Source of the DNA: Betaproteobacteria bacterium
Lineage (GTDB): Bacteria > Pseudomonadota > Gammaproteobacteria > Burkholderiales > SG8-39
Direction of reading: 5' to 3'
NCBI GenBank assembly: GCA_004297625.1
Contig: SCTY01000068.1
Coordinates: 124,001 to 188,000 of the forward strand
Length of the DNA: 64,000 nt
The notes under the pieces were generated by a model. That model was not told the origin of the DNA and ran no database searches. It was given only the letters and a program-made list of their open reading frames with translations. Each line of letters opens with the position of its first letter. Within the stretch, counting starts at the first letter, position 1. This document shows, in pieces, positions 44,387 to 55,800 of the stretch. Position numbers and translations under genes: made by a program.

Positions 44387-45997
44387 GTGCAGCAGCTAGC
44401 AAGCTACGACTACATCGTCGTCGGCGCCGGCAGCGCCGGGTGCCTTTTGGCGAACAGACTAAGTAGAGACCCTGGAAATAAGGTCTTGTTGCTGGAGGCG
44501 GGCGGGCCGGACGACTACTTCTGGATCAGCGTCCCCGTCGGCTACCTCTACACCATCGCCAATCCGCGCACCGACTGGTGCTACAAGACCGAGCCCGACG
44601 CGCACCTCGCGGGCCGCTCCATCCATTACGCGCGCGGCCGGGTACTGGGCGGCTGCTCGTCCATCAACGCGATGATCTACATGCGCGGCCAGAAGGAAGA
44701 CTGGGATCACTGGGCGGCGCTCGGCAATCGCGGCTGGTCGTGGGACGAGGTGCTGCCGATCTTCCGCTCGCTCGAGGATTACGAGCACGGCGCCCGGGAC
44801 GGCTACGGCGCGGGCGGCGAGATGCGCATCGAGGATCCGCGCGTGCACTGGGAAATCATCGACGCGTGGCGCGCGGCGGCCGCCGAATGCGGCATCCCGC
44901 CGATCAAGGTGTTCAACACCGGCGACAACTTCGGCTGCGCCTACTTCCAGATGAACCAGAAGCGCGGCCGGCGCTGGAGCGCGACCAATGCCTTCCTGCG
45001 GCCGGTGATGCACCGGCCGAACCTCACCATCATGACCGGAGCGGAGGTCGCCCGCATCCGCATGGAAGGCCGCGAGGCGAAGGGCGTCGAGTTCAAGCAC
45101 CGCGGGCGGAAGTTCCTCGCCGAGGCGAAGGCCGAAACCATCCTCGCCGCCGGCGCAATCGGCTCGCCGCAGCTCCTGCAGCTTTCCGGCATAGGACCGG
45201 CAAGGCTGTTAAGGACGTTCGATATTCCGGTGGTTCACGAGCTTCCCGGCGTCGGCGAGAACCTGCACGACCACCTGCAGATCCGCATGCAGTACAAGGT
45301 GAAGAACGCGAAGACGCTGAACGGCAGCGCCAACAGCCTGTGGGGCAAGGCGATGATGGGGCTCGAGTACTTCGTGTTCCGCACCGGCCCGCTCACCATG
45401 CCGCCCTCGCAGGCGGGCGCCTTCGCGAAAAGCGACCCGTCGCAGCCCACCCCCAACATCGAGTGGCACGTGCAGCCGCTCTCGCTCGACAAGTTCGGCG
45501 ATCCGCTGCATGCGTTCCCCGCGATCACGCCGAGCGTGTGCAACCTGCGGCCGAGCTCGCGCGGCTGGGTGCGCATCAAGTCGCCCGACCCGGGCTCGTA
45601 CCCGGAAATCAAGCTCAATTACCTGAAGGAAGAAGCCGACAGACGCGTGGCGGTCGAAGGCATGCGCTTCACGCGCCGCATCATGGCGGCAAAAGCCCTG
45701 GCCAAATACGAGCCGGAGGAGTACAGACCGGGTATGTCCATTCAAGACGATGTTGCTCTTGCAAAGGCGGCCGGAGAGCTGGGCACGACGATCTTCCACC
45801 CCGTGGGCACCTGCAGGATGGGCAACGATCCGCTCGCGGTGGTGGACGAGGAGCTGCGGGTGCGCGGCGTCGGCCGCCTGCGCGTGATCGACGCATCGAT
45901 TTTCCCGAGGATCACCTCCGGCAACACCAACGCGCCGACCTACGTGGTGGCGGAGAAAGGAGCGCGGCTGATCCTGCGGGGAGCAGGCTTGGCGTGA
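44387..45997 (+). CDS. GMC-family FAD oxidoreductase (choline-dehydrogenase-like)
   Basis: A 536-residue flavoprotein. The FAD site is DYIVVGAGSAGCLLANRLS; GMC signature 1 is GRVLGGCSSINAMIYMRG; signature 2 is AGAIGSPQLLQLSGIGPA; the C-terminal TIFHPVGTCRMGND and SGNTNAPTYVVAEKGA hold the catalytic His/Asn region. These enzymes oxidise alcohols to aldehydes. The start is a GTG at 44387. The next gene follows after five bases, with a possible overlap start. Confidence 0.92.
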   Translation: MQQLASYDYIVVGAGSAGCLLANRLSRDPGNKVLLLEAGGPDDYFWISVPVGYLYTIANPRTDWCYKTEPDAHLAGRSIHYARGRVLGGCSSINAMIYMRGQKEDWDHWAALGNRGWSWDEVLPIFRSLEDYEHGARDGYGAGGEMRIEDPRVHWEIIDAWRAAAAECGIPPIKVFNTGDNFGCAYFQMNQKRGRRWSATNAFLRPVMHRPNLTIMTGAEVARIRMEGREAKGVEFKHRGRKFLAEAKAETILAAGAIGSPQLLQLSGIGPARLLRTFDIPVVHELPGVGENLHDHLQIRMQYKVKNAKTLNGSANSLWGKAMMGLEYFVFRTGPLTMPPSQAGAFAKSDPSQPTPNIEWHVQPLSLDKFGDPLHAFPAITPSVCNLRPSSRGWVRIKSPDPGSYPEIKLNYLKEEADRRVAVEGMRFTRRIMAAKALAKYEPEEYRPGMSIQDDVALAKAAGELGTTIFHPVGTCRMGNDPLAVVDEELRVRGVGRLRVIDASIFPRITSGNTNAPTYVVAEKGARLILRGAGLA

Positions 45998-46002
45998 CAG
46001 CG

Positions 46003-47640
46003 ATGCTCGACTGGCTCGAAAGCAAGCCGAATCACCCGATGACGAGCGTCGCCGAGGCGCGCAAGCTCCTCGAAGACCTGCCGCAGGAGCCGCAAAAAGC
46101 TCTTGCCGATGCCATCCACTGGGTGGCCTCGCTGAGCGAGACGCCCGGATTCCGCGTCGACGTGCGCGTGCAGGTGCTCGGGGTCATCGACGAGATCGCT
46201 CAGCCCCTGGAGCGCGCGGTGCGGGTGCTTCTCCTCGCGCAGTCCCAAGGGCGCGGCGGGCAGGCGCGCGAGCATTGGCAATCGGTGCATGAGTTCTGGA
46301 GCCAGCTCGCCGCCGGCTACGGCGTCTGCCGCCGCGACTATCAGGCAGGCGCGAAGGGCAGCCTCGCCGCCAAGGGCTCGCTTGCGCTCATCGGCGCGCG
46401 CGAGATCCGCGCGCTCGGCCAGCGCATGAAGCTGCTGCTCATGCGCTATCAGCCGCTCGAGGAGCCGCTATGGGCGGCGCTGCACCAAGCGTATGCCTTC
46501 GCGGAAAAGCACCGCAACGCCTCCGAAATCCTGAAGGCCTATTCGAACGACCCGATCGAAACGTCGGTGCGCACGGAATTCGCGAAAGCGCTGATGCTGC
46601 AGATGGGCGACGCGGAAAACCTCTCGCCGCAAAAGATCGAGCTCGCCTTTCGCATCTGCTACCGGTTCGCGCCGTTGTTCGTGCTCGGCCCGGAGCACGC
46701 CCCCGGCGCCAGCTTCGTGACCGATCTCTCCGCGCCCAAGCCGCCGCGACTCGTATCGATCGACGAGCAGCCCGCGCCGGCATTGCGCTTCTTCGGCATC
46801 GGCCAGGCGACACCGAAGCTGGAGGAGATGATCACGCAGAACGAGCAGGGCCTGCTCGCCGAGGAGCACCGGCTCGGCACGGACTTCTCTTCCGGCGAGA
46901 AGATCACGGTGCTCAAGCACCTGCTGCTCCACTGGGGGCCCAATCCGCCGCACCGCTCGCGCACGCGGGTGAAGATCAGCGGCGAGCTTGCCGTCGTCCA
47001 CGGCTACCGCGCCGTGTGCCGCCACATCACGAACATCGAGTCCGCGAGCATGGGCGAGGTCACCGAGAACCTGGACGTGAAGGCCAGGCAGAAGGCCGGC
47101 CTCGACCTCGCCGAAGAGGAGATCGAGGAGCCGCCCGAGGTGTGGATGCAGCAGGACGCAAGCGACCTGGGCGTCGGCGCGCTCGTGCCGCCCAACGCCG
47201 GCAAATGGGTGGCCGTCGGCTGCCTGTGCGCCATCAAGCCCGCGGGCGACTCGCGCTGGTGGGCCGGCGTGGTGCGCCGCCTGCGCGGCGACGACAAGAG
47301 CCGGGTCGGCGCGGGCATCGAGGTCCTCGCCAAGAAGCCGGCCGCGGTGTGGCTGCGGGTTCTCGGCCGCCACGAGGCGAAAGTGTCCGACTGGGAATCG
47401 GCCTCCGGCTCGTTCGCCTACGACTATCTCCACGCCGTGATGCTCACCGATCACGCCAAGGCGCACGACCGGCCGGTGCTGCTGCTGGAGAAGAATCGCT
47501 TCGTGCCGGGCCAGATCTACGAAATGATGGTCGGCGACAAGAGCCGCCACGTCATCCTGAAGGAGTTCCTCGAGCAGGGCGAGGACTACGATCTCGGCAG
47601 CTTCGAGTGGTACCAGGGGCAGGTCGCCCCGCCGGCTTGA
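46003..47640 (+). CDS. Large uncharacterised protein, possibly PilZ-related
   Basis: A 545-residue soluble protein starting MLDWLESKPNHPMTSVAEAR. It is helical over the first 250 residues (QVLGVIDEIAQPLERAVRVL, ALGQRMKLLLMRYQPLEEPL). The C-terminal 170 residues look beta-rich, with GKWVAVGCLCAIKPAGDSRW and WAGVVRRLRGDD, which has a faint PilZ-like look. I do not recognise a defined family. It follows the GMC gene closely (a GTG at 45994 would overlap it). Probably cytoplasmic; function unknown. Confidence 0.7.
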   Translation: MLDWLESKPNHPMTSVAEARKLLEDLPQEPQKALADAIHWVASLSETPGFRVDVRVQVLGVIDEIAQPLERAVRVLLLAQSQGRGGQAREHWQSVHEFWSQLAAGYGVCRRDYQAGAKGSLAAKGSLALIGAREIRALGQRMKLLLMRYQPLEEPLWAALHQAYAFAEKHRNASEILKAYSNDPIETSVRTEFAKALMLQMGDAENLSPQKIELAFRICYRFAPLFVLGPEHAPGASFVTDLSAPKPPRLVSIDEQPAPALRFFGIGQATPKLEEMITQNEQGLLAEEHRLGTDFSSGEKITVLKHLLLHWGPNPPHRSRTRVKISGELAVVHGYRAVCRHITNIESASMGEVTENLDVKARQKAGLDLAEEEIEEPPEVWMQQDASDLGVGALVPPNAGKWVAVGCLCAIKPAGDSRWWAGVVRRLRGDDKSRVGAGIEVLAKKPAAVWLRVLGRHEAKVSDWESASGSFAYDYLHAVMLTDHAKAHDRPVLLLEKNRFVPGQIYEMMVGDKSRHVILKEFLEQGEDYDLGSFEWYQGQVAPPA

Positions 47641-47694
47641 ACTTCGCTGCTTCGGCCCTATCTAAAAGGCCGACAAAGGAGAACTCCAAACCGT

Positions 47695-48564
47695 ATGAAA
47701 CGCATCGTGCTTTTGATCGCCACCAACCTCGCGGTGATGCTGGTGCTGTCCATCGTGGTCAGCGTGCTCGGCTTCGACCGCTGGCTGATGGCCGAGGGCA
47801 TCAACTACGTTTCGCTTCTCTGGTTCTCGGCGATCTTCGGCTTCGGCGGAGCGTTCATCTCGCTCGCCATGTCGAAGTTCATCGCCAAGATGTCGGTCGG
47901 CGCGCACACTGTCGACGGCTCGGAAGGCACGACGGAATATTGGCTCGTGCAGACGGTGCACCGGCTGGCCGAAGCCGCCGGGATCGGCAAGCCCGAGGTG
48001 GCGATCTACCAAGGCCCGGCGAACGCCTTCGCCACCGGCGCCTTCCGCGACTCGGCGCTGGTCGCGGTTTCGAGCGGGCTTCTCGAGTCGATGAGCAGGG
48101 AGGAAGTCGAGGCCGTGCTCGGCCACGAGGTGACGCACGTGGCGAACGGCGACATGGTCACCCTCACCCTGATCCAGGGCGTGCTCAACACGTTCGTCTT
48201 CTTCCTCTCGCGAGTGGTCGGCTTCATCGTTGACAAGGCAGTTTTCCGGACGGAGCGCGGCGTCGGCCCCGGCTTCTACATCACGATGATCGTCTCGCAA
48301 ATTCTCTTCGGCATCCTCGCCTCGGCAATCGTCGCCTGGTTCTCGCGACAGCGCGAGTTCCGCGCCGACCGCGGCTCGGCGAACCTGCTGCGCACGCCGC
48401 AACCGATGATCGCCGCGCTGCGCCGCCTCGGCGGCCTGCAGACCGGCGGCCTGCCCGATGCGGTCAAGGCGTTCGGCATCTCGAGCGAATCGCGCCTCTC
48501 GCAGCTTTTCGCCACGCACCCGCCGATCGAGCAGCGGATCGCCGCTCTGCAGGCTGCCCGCTAA
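47695..48564 (+). CDS. htpX: Protease HtpX
   Basis: A 289-residue inner-membrane zinc protease of the M48 family. The active site is GHEVTHVANGD with His144. RQREFRADRGSANLL carries the third zinc ligand. Two hydrophobic segments at the N-terminus and two in the middle anchor it. HtpX degrades misfolded membrane proteins with FtsH. It stands alone between the uncharacterised gene and a type A palindrome just after its stop. Confidence 0.97.
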   Translation: MKRIVLLIATNLAVMLVLSIVVSVLGFDRWLMAEGINYVSLLWFSAIFGFGGAFISLAMSKFIAKMSVGAHTVDGSEGTTEYWLVQTVHRLAEAAGIGKPEVAIYQGPANAFATGAFRDSALVAVSSGLLESMSREEVEAVLGHEVTHVANGDMVTLTLIQGVLNTFVFFLSRVVGFIVDKAVFRTERGVGPGFYITMIVSQILFGILASAIVAWFSRQREFRADRGSANLLRTPQPMIAALRRLGGLQTGGLPDAVKAFGISSESRLSQLFATHPPIEQRIAALQAAR

Positions 48565-48569
48565 AAACC

Positions 48570-48595
48570 GGGGTCAGAGCAAATGCTCTGACCCC
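48570..48595. repeat. Dispersed palindrome, type A
   Basis: GGGGTCAGAGC-AAAT-GCTCTGACCCC, identical in its arms to the copies at 7292 and 59055 but with the loop in the opposite orientation. It lies between the convergent htpX and ferritin-like genes, where it could end transcription from both sides. Confidence 0.9.
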
Positions 48596-48605
48596 AAGCG
48601 TTTTC

Positions 48606-49538
48606 TCAGCTCATGATCGGCGTGAGTGCTGCGCCGATGCGCTTCGTCTGCCCTTCGGTGATCATGCCTCCCAGGATCTTCTGGAAGCGCTCGTCCTGCA
48701 CGCCGGACACGATGTACTGCCAGCGGTACGCGGCAAGCATCGTTTCCTTGATCCGGCCGACCTGAGCCTTGTCGAAGACTCGCCCGCACACCCGCGTAAA
48801 GTAGTCCGTGTCGGCAGCGGCCTGCAACTGCAGGATGCCGTCGACCGCCGCGACGAGATCGATAAGGTCGCTCACTCCCTGGTCGCGCTGCTCCAGGCTG
48901 AGCTTCGCGTTTTCGCGCTTCCACTCCAGCTCGTCGAGGATCGCGTGCTGCGACTCTTCGCGGGCGTGGAAAGTGAAGACGTCCTTCCACAGCTCGGAGA
49001 GCCCGGCATCGGGCTCGATCGCCTGGCGGAAATGCGCCAGCACAAACAGCTCGATGTGGCAGATGAGGGCAAGCACGGCCCATGTCGATTTCCCGAGCAC
49101 CGCCGCGGCCACGTCGTTCGGCTGGGGCAGAAAGCTGTAGCCCGCCGGCATGCCCTGCGCCGTCAGGCGCTCGATCCGGCGGAACAGCTCCTGGTGCTTG
49201 AGCTCCTCGTCGGTGAAGCGCACCAGTGCCTCGAACGCGACCTGGTCGCCGAGCCAGTGGTCGCGGCTGATCTCGCTCACTTTCGGCCCGATGAAGCGTT
49301 CCACCAGGCCGAACATGTTGGCGTAGGTCCTGCCCTGGATCTGGCTCACCAGGCGCTTCTCGGCGGCGCCGAGGAATTCGAGCCGCTCGACCTTGGAAAG
49401 CCCGTCGGGCAGAAACTTCGTCGACAAGTCGAAGGTGCGGCCGCGGATCACGTCGCGGTCGATTTCCCAGCGGATGCGCTTGGATACTTCGATGCACTTC
49501 GCATAACGCTCGGTTGCTGCAATTTGCGCGGTCTGCAT
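48606..49538 (-). CDS. Ferritin-like di-iron protein
   Basis: A 310-residue, mainly helical protein. Two di-iron ligand motifs are visible: FTDEELKHQELFRR and FHAREESQHAILDELEW (ExxH type), with further acidic residues in helices between them. It resembles the ferritin-like oxygenase/desaturase group. The reaction is unknown; N-oxygenation or stress-linked iron oxidation are possible. The ATG at 49538 has GAGGAGAG upstream. It is the last gene of a four-gene leftward set behind the sigma-54 promoter. Confidence 0.75.
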   Translation of the reverse strand: MQTAQIAATERYAKCIEVSKRIRWEIDRDVIRGRTFDLSTKFLPDGLSKVERLEFLGAAEKRLVSQIQGRTYANMFGLVERFIGPKVSEISRDHWLGDQVAFEALVRFTDEELKHQELFRRIERLTAQGMPAGYSFLPQPNDVAAAVLGKSTWAVLALICHIELFVLAHFRQAIEPDAGLSELWKDVFTFHAREESQHAILDELEWKRENAKLSLEQRDQGVSDLIDLVAAVDGILQLQAAADTDYFTRVCGRVFDKAQVGRIKETMLAAYRWQYIVSGVQDERFQKILGGMITEGQTKRIGAALTPIMS

Positions 49539-49561
49539 GGTTCTCTCCTCGGGTGAACAGG

Positions 49562-50386
49562 CTATGTGGACATCGTCACGGAAACCGAATCGAGATGCGC
49601 GATGACGAGCGCGCTGACCGCGTCGCGATGCGTGAGCGGCGACATGTGGCCGGCGCCCTCCAGCGTCGCAGTATGCGCATCGGGCAGCACATGCCCGAGC
49701 AGCTCGCAGATGCGCCGCGTCGGGCGCGGCGAGCAGGTGCCCTGCACCACCAGCGTCGGCAGCGCCATAGCGCCGAACTCGGCGAGCTCCGCGGGCTCGT
49801 TGAGCGTCGCCTCGAAGTCGAGCGCGACCTTGCCGAGGCGCGCCGTAAAACCGGGGCGCTTTTCCTGCGGCATGGTTTCCCACGCGCCCGGGCCGCTCCA
49901 GTAGTCGACGAAGCGCGCGATGCCGCCGAAGTAGTCCCCGCTGGCGAGCGCCGCGCGGACAGCGCTGGCAACCTCCTCTATTTCTGCAAGCGCTTCCCGG
50001 TCGTCTCCGCGCAAAAGATGAAAGGCGACCGGCTCGATCACCGCCAGGCTCGCCAGCAGGTCTGGGCGCGTGCGGGCGACGTGCAGTGCCACGGCGCCGC
50101 CGAAGGAATGGCCGACAAGGTGCGCCCGCACGCCGGCGCGGCCGAGGAGCGCATACACGATCTCGGCCTCGTGCTCGAGGCGGAACCCCCCTCTTCCCGG
50201 CCAATTCGAAGTGCTGCCGTAGCCGTGCAGATCGGGCGCGATGACGCGATAGCGCTCGCTCAATCGCCCGGCGAGCGTGCGCCATTGGGCGCTCGAGCTC
50301 GCGGAGCTGTGCAGCAGCACGACCGGCTCGCCCTGCCCTTGCTCCAGGTATTCGACGCGCGTCCCGGCGACATCCAGGCTGGACAT
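49562..50386 (-). CDS. Alpha/beta-fold hydrolase
   Basis: A 274-residue hydrolase. Oxyanion region VVLLHSSASSS, nucleophile elbow GHSFGGAVALHVA, acid near LVVQGTCSPRPT and His in EGAGHMSPLTHRD. It is of the general lipase/haloperoxidase-like group; substrate unknown. It starts three bases after the DUF2917 gene ends and is part of the sigma-54-linked set. Confidence 0.88.
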   Translation of the reverse strand: MSSLDVAGTRVEYLEQGQGEPVVLLHSSASSSAQWRTLAGRLSERYRVIAPDLHGYGSTSNWPGRGGFRLEHEAEIVYALLGRAGVRAHLVGHSFGGAVALHVARTRPDLLASLAVIEPVAFHLLRGDDREALAEIEEVASAVRAALASGDYFGGIARFVDYWSGPGAWETMPQEKRPGFTARLGKVALDFEATLNEPAELAEFGAMALPTLVVQGTCSPRPTRRICELLGHVLPDAHTATLEGAGHMSPLTHRDAVSALVIAHLDSVSVTMST

Positions 50387-50388
50387 GA

Positions 50389-50670
50389 TCAGAGCCCTGC
50401 GCTCGTCGGATACGACGCCGGCTCGATCGTCACCAGCGCAAACGGCACGTTCAGCGCCGAGATGAGCGTCGCTCCATCGCGCTCGATGCAGAACGATTCC
50501 CCGGCGCGGAGGATGACGTCATCGTTGCAATCCGCCTGGGTGAGCCACGCGGTCCCGCTCTCGACGCGCACGCGCTTGCCGCGACCGTTACTCAGGCGCG
50601 CTACGCTGCGCCGCGTGAGTCCAATGCTCGACAGCTCGGCGAGTTCGACGGGGCTTCTGTACGCATCCAT
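50389..50670 (-). CDS. DUF2917 protein
   Basis: A 93-residue protein with VRVESGTAWLTQADCNDDVI and LRAGESFCIERDGATLISAL, the cupin-like DUF2917 pattern common in Betaproteobacteria. Its function is unknown. The start at 50670 (MDAYRSPVELAEL) is chosen because the conserved part begins soon after; the frame stays open upstream without similarity. Confidence 0.75.
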   Translation of the reverse strand: MDAYRSPVELAELSSIGLTRRSVARLSNGRGKRVRVESGTAWLTQADCNDDVILRAGESFCIERDGATLISALNVPFALVTIEPASYPTSAGL

Positions 50671-50783
50671 TGGCTGTTCTCTCTTTGGTTTTGGCCAGGA
50701 TTCATTTCCCGGCGGCAGGCCTGGTATTCGCCGCGAGATGCGACGGGCCCTCACTCGGCGCCCGTCCATGGCGGCTCCCCGGA

Positions 50784-50963
50784 TCAGGCGGAACGCGGTT
50801 GGAGGCGCAGCGCCGGCTTCGAAAGCGTGCGCTTGAACAGGCGGATCAGCGGCACGATGAAGAAGCCATACACGGCTTCGGAGCGCTCCTGCCGCGCTTG
50901 CCGCTCGAGTTTTTCCCGCACGGACGGGTCTGCCAGATAGCGTTCGTAGGTCAGAGGTTCCAT
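50784..50963 (-). CDS. Small 59-residue protein, first gene behind the sigma-54 promoter
   Basis: The frame from the ATG at 50963 encodes MEPLTYERYLADPSVREKLE, RQARQERSEAVYGFFIVPLI, and RLFKRTLSKPALRLQPRSA. AGGGGA lies seven bases upstream. The first half is a charged helix and VYGFFIVPLIRLF is a short amphipathic or membrane-associated helix. No family is recognised. The start lies about 30 bases from the predicted sigma-54 transcription start. Confidence 0.6.
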   Translation of the reverse strand: MEPLTYERYLADPSVREKLERQARQERSEAVYGFFIVPLIRLFKRTLSKPALRLQPRSA

Positions 50964-51001
50964 TTCGCGTCCCCTTTCGGCTGGTTGGACGGCCTCCTAT
51001 T

Positions 51002-51018
51002 TGCACACCGCGTGCCAA
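51002..51018 (-). promoter_or_regulatory. Sigma-54 (-24/-12) promoter
   Basis: On the minus strand the sequence is TTGGCACG-CGGT-GTGCA. It matches the sigma-54 consensus YTGGCACG-N4-TTGCW at every position but one (G for the first T of the -12 box). The predicted start is near 50991, about 28 bases before the ATG of the 59-residue protein. Confidence 0.78.
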
Positions 51019-51059
51019 TGATTTATATATGCAAATACAATTACTTAGAAAATAAAGAC

Positions 51060-51094
51060 GCCGTCAAATACCGCGGTGCCGTCAAATGCGACGG
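51060..51094 (-). promoter_or_regulatory. Candidate upstream activator sites
   Basis: GCCGTCAAAT occurs twice, at 51060-51069 and 51078-51087 (18-base spacing), and the second copy continues into CCGTC-AAATGC-GACGG, an inverted repeat. They lie about 70-100 bases upstream of the predicted sigma-54 start and next to the activator gene, with an AT-rich spacer (51019-51059) that could bend or bind IHF. Confidence 0.6.
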
Positions 51095-51118
51095 GCGAAT
51101 ACCGTTGGATTTAGCGGC

Positions 51119-52493
<1,375 letters not shown>

Positions 52494-52504
<11 letters not shown>

Positions 52505-52856
52505 GGTGTCTCGCGATCTTCTCGTAGAGCAGCGCCTCGTCGATCGGCTTGGTGAGGAAATCGTCGCAGCCGCTGGCGCGCGCCCTTTCCTCGTCGCCGC
52601 GCATAGCGTGCGCGGAGAGCACGATCACCGGTATCTTCGACAGGCTGCCGTCCGCTTTCAAGCGGCGCGTGGCTTCCCATCCGTCCATGCGCGGCAGAGA
52701 AAGATCCATGAGGATGAGATCGGGCTTCGACTGCGCGGCTTTCTCGAGCGCCGCCTGGCCGTCCTCGGCAAGCACCAGGCGGTAGTCGTCCTCGAGGAGC
52801 TGCACCAGCAGGTCGCGGTTCAGCTCGACGTCCTCCACGATGAGGATCGTCTTCAT
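52494..52856 (-). CDS. Single-domain response regulator (CheY/DivK-like)
   Basis: A 120-residue receiver: TILIVEDVELNRDLLVQLLE, LILMDLSLPRMDG with Asp51, and CDDFLTKPIDEALL. No output domain is attached. It lies between the kinase and the activator with overlaps on both sides, which suggests a phosphate relay or a second kinase output. Confidence 0.93.
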
Positions 52857-55800
52857 GCCTGGTAGCGGAGCGGCAGGGTTAGCGTGAACGTCGAGCCCGC
52901 TCCCGGTGCGCTCTCAACCGCGATGTCCCCGCCCATGAGACGCGCGAGGCGCCGGGCGATGGTGAGCCCGAGGCCCGTGCCGCCGTAGACCCGCGTGCTG
53001 CTCGCGTCGGCCTGGGTGAATTCCTCGAAGACGTGCTCCAGCTTGTCCGCGGGAATGCCGATGCCGGTATCGGTCACGGCCACGGAGAAGGAGTCGCCGT
53101 CCGCTTTCGCGCGCACGCGCACCGTGCCCTGTTCCGTGAACTTCACCGCGTTGCCGAGGAGGTTGAGAACGATCTGGCGCAGCTTCTCCTCGTCGGCGTA
53201 GACCTGCGGCAGCCCGCCGTCGAAGTCCTTGAGCAGCCGCACCGCCGGCGCCTTGACGAGCGGCTCGACCGTCTTCATGCACTGCTCGAGCACCGGCCCC
53301 AGCTGCACGTCGCCCGCGTGCACTTCCACGTGCCCCGCCTCCACCTTGGAAAGATCCAGGATCGCGTTGATCAGGGCGAGCAGGTGTTGCGCGCTCGAGA
53401 GAATCTTGTCGAGGTTCTCGTATTGCTTCTGCTCGAGCTGCTCCTTGGAGCGGCGCATGACGATCCGGGTGAACCCGATGATCGCGTTAAGCGGCGTGCG
53501 CAGCTCGTGCGACATGTTCGCGAGGAACTCGGACTTGTGGCGGTTCGCGATCTCGAGCTGGCGGCTCTTTTCCTCGATCGCCTTGAAAAGGCGGACGTTC
53601 TCGATGGCGATCGCCGCCTGGCCGGCAAACGTCTTGAGCAGCGCGATCTCGCTTTCGGAGAACGAGCTGACGTGATCGCGGCCGACGAAGATCGCACCCA
53701 TGCCGCGTCCTTCCCACAACATGGGCGCGAAGATGACCGACTTGATCCCGATCGCCTTGCAGCCCTGCTTCGTGCTCGCCGGAACGTCTTCGCCGTGCTC
53801 GATATCGGGAAAATGAACCACACGCCGTTCGACGATAGAGAGTCCGGATCCCGATTCTGCGCTAACGGGCAGCGGGAAAATGCGCTCGAATTCGTCGCGG
53901 TGAGCGCCGTGGTAGGCGCCGATGTGCAGTCGCCCGTCCTCGCGCACCAGGTTAAGTCCGACGATCCTTCCGGCGAACAGCCGCTCGCAGCTTTCGAGGA
54001 TCTTGTCGAAGACAGGAGCCGTGTCCGCGATCGAGCGGCTGATCGCGCCAAGCACCTCGGCGGAGGCTTTCTGCTGATCGAGCGCCTCAGTGGTTTCGTT
54101 GAACAGGCGCACGTTCTCGATCGCGATCACGGCCTGGTCGGCGAAGGTCTTGAGAAGCTCGAGGTGCGCATCGCTCAATCCCCCGGCATGCTGCAACGTG
54201 ACGACAATGGCCCCGATGGCGATTCCCTCGCGCAGCATCGGCGCGCAGGCGATGCAGCGGAAACCCAAGGCGCGGCCGTTGTCGCGCGCATAACGCGGCG
54301 CATCCGGCGCCTCGGTGTCGGTGATGTTGACCACCGTCCGGTCGACGATCGAGGTTCCCGACGCGCTCTCGCGGCTCAATGGCATGTCGACCTTCGTGGC
54401 CATGACACCCAAGTCGCCGCCCGCACTGACGACCCGCACGCGCTCGCCCTGGACCAGCGCGATGCCAACTCCTGTGCCGGCGAACACGCGCAGGCCGCTC
54501 TGCGCGATCGCGTCGAACACCGGCTGCGCGTCGGTCGGCGTGCTCGAGATCACGCGGAGGATCTCGGCCGTGGCGGTCTGCCGCTCGAGCGCCTCCTTGG
54601 TCTCGTTGAGCAGGCGGATGTTCTCGATTGCGATCACCGCCTGGTCCGCGAAAGTCTTGAGGAGCGCGACCTGCTTCTCGCTGAGAGGCCCGGGCGCCTT
54701 GCGAATCACCGAGATCGCGCCGATTGCGGCGCCGTCCCTGATCATCGGCACGACAGTCATTGCGCGATAGCCGGAAGGGGCGAAATTGCGCTTGCCGGCG
54801 TCGAAATTCCCGTCGGCTTCCTGCGCATCCGGGATTTCGACGGTCTTGCAGTCCAGGATCGCCGCGCCGTGCATGTAATCTCTGCTCAACGGGAACGGGA
54901 AGCGCTGCCGCCAGCTCTGCGCCCGCTCTGGATCGCGCTCCGCAATCGCCATCAACCGGACTTCTCCGCCGTCCGGCCGCGCCACCGCAACCGCCGCGCC
55001 TTCGAACAGCCGGGTTCCCGCTTGCACGATCGCCTCGAACACCGGCTGCACGTCGCTCGGCGAGCCGCTGATTACGCGCAGGATTTCGCTGATCGCGGTC
55101 TGTTGCCGCAGGGCCTCGGTGGCCTCGTCGTGCGCCGCGCGTACTTCGATCTCGGCACGCTTGCGCTGGGTGATGTCGCTCAACGCGCCGACCATTTTCG
55201 TAGCGCGGCCGTTCGCGTCGCGCACCGCCTTGCCGCGATCGAGCACCCATTTGTAGCCACCGCTCGCGTCCGCGATGCGGTATTCCATCTCCAGGTACTC
55301 GGTGCGGCCCTTGAAGTGCTCGGCAATCGCAGCCCGGTACCGAGGGTAGTCTTCCCCGTGAATGCGGGCGTTCCAGGCGGCGGGCGTGACGTCCTGGTCC
55401 GGGAAGGCGAAAAACGCCCTTGCGCGATCGGTCAGGTAGAGGCTACCGGTGTCGATATCCCATTCGTAAATGCCTTCTACCGCTGCCGCCGTGGCCAGCG
55501 CATAGCGTTCTTCGCTCGTACGCAGGGCATCTTCAGCATGCTTTAGCTCGGTGATGTCGCCGGTCGAGCCGATCATCCGGACAGCGCGGCCTTTCGCATC
55601 ACGGATCGCAAGGCCATGCGTTCGCGCCCACCGCCACGCGCCGTCGGTGTCCCGGAAGCGGTAGTCGAACTCGAACCGGTCCGTGATGCCCTTCAGGTGG
55701 GCGACGGTAGCCGCGCGATATCGCGCATAGTCGTCTGGATGGATGCGCTTGTGCCACTCGGCCAGCGACAGAAGCGGTGCCGGCAGCCCGAGCACGCGTT

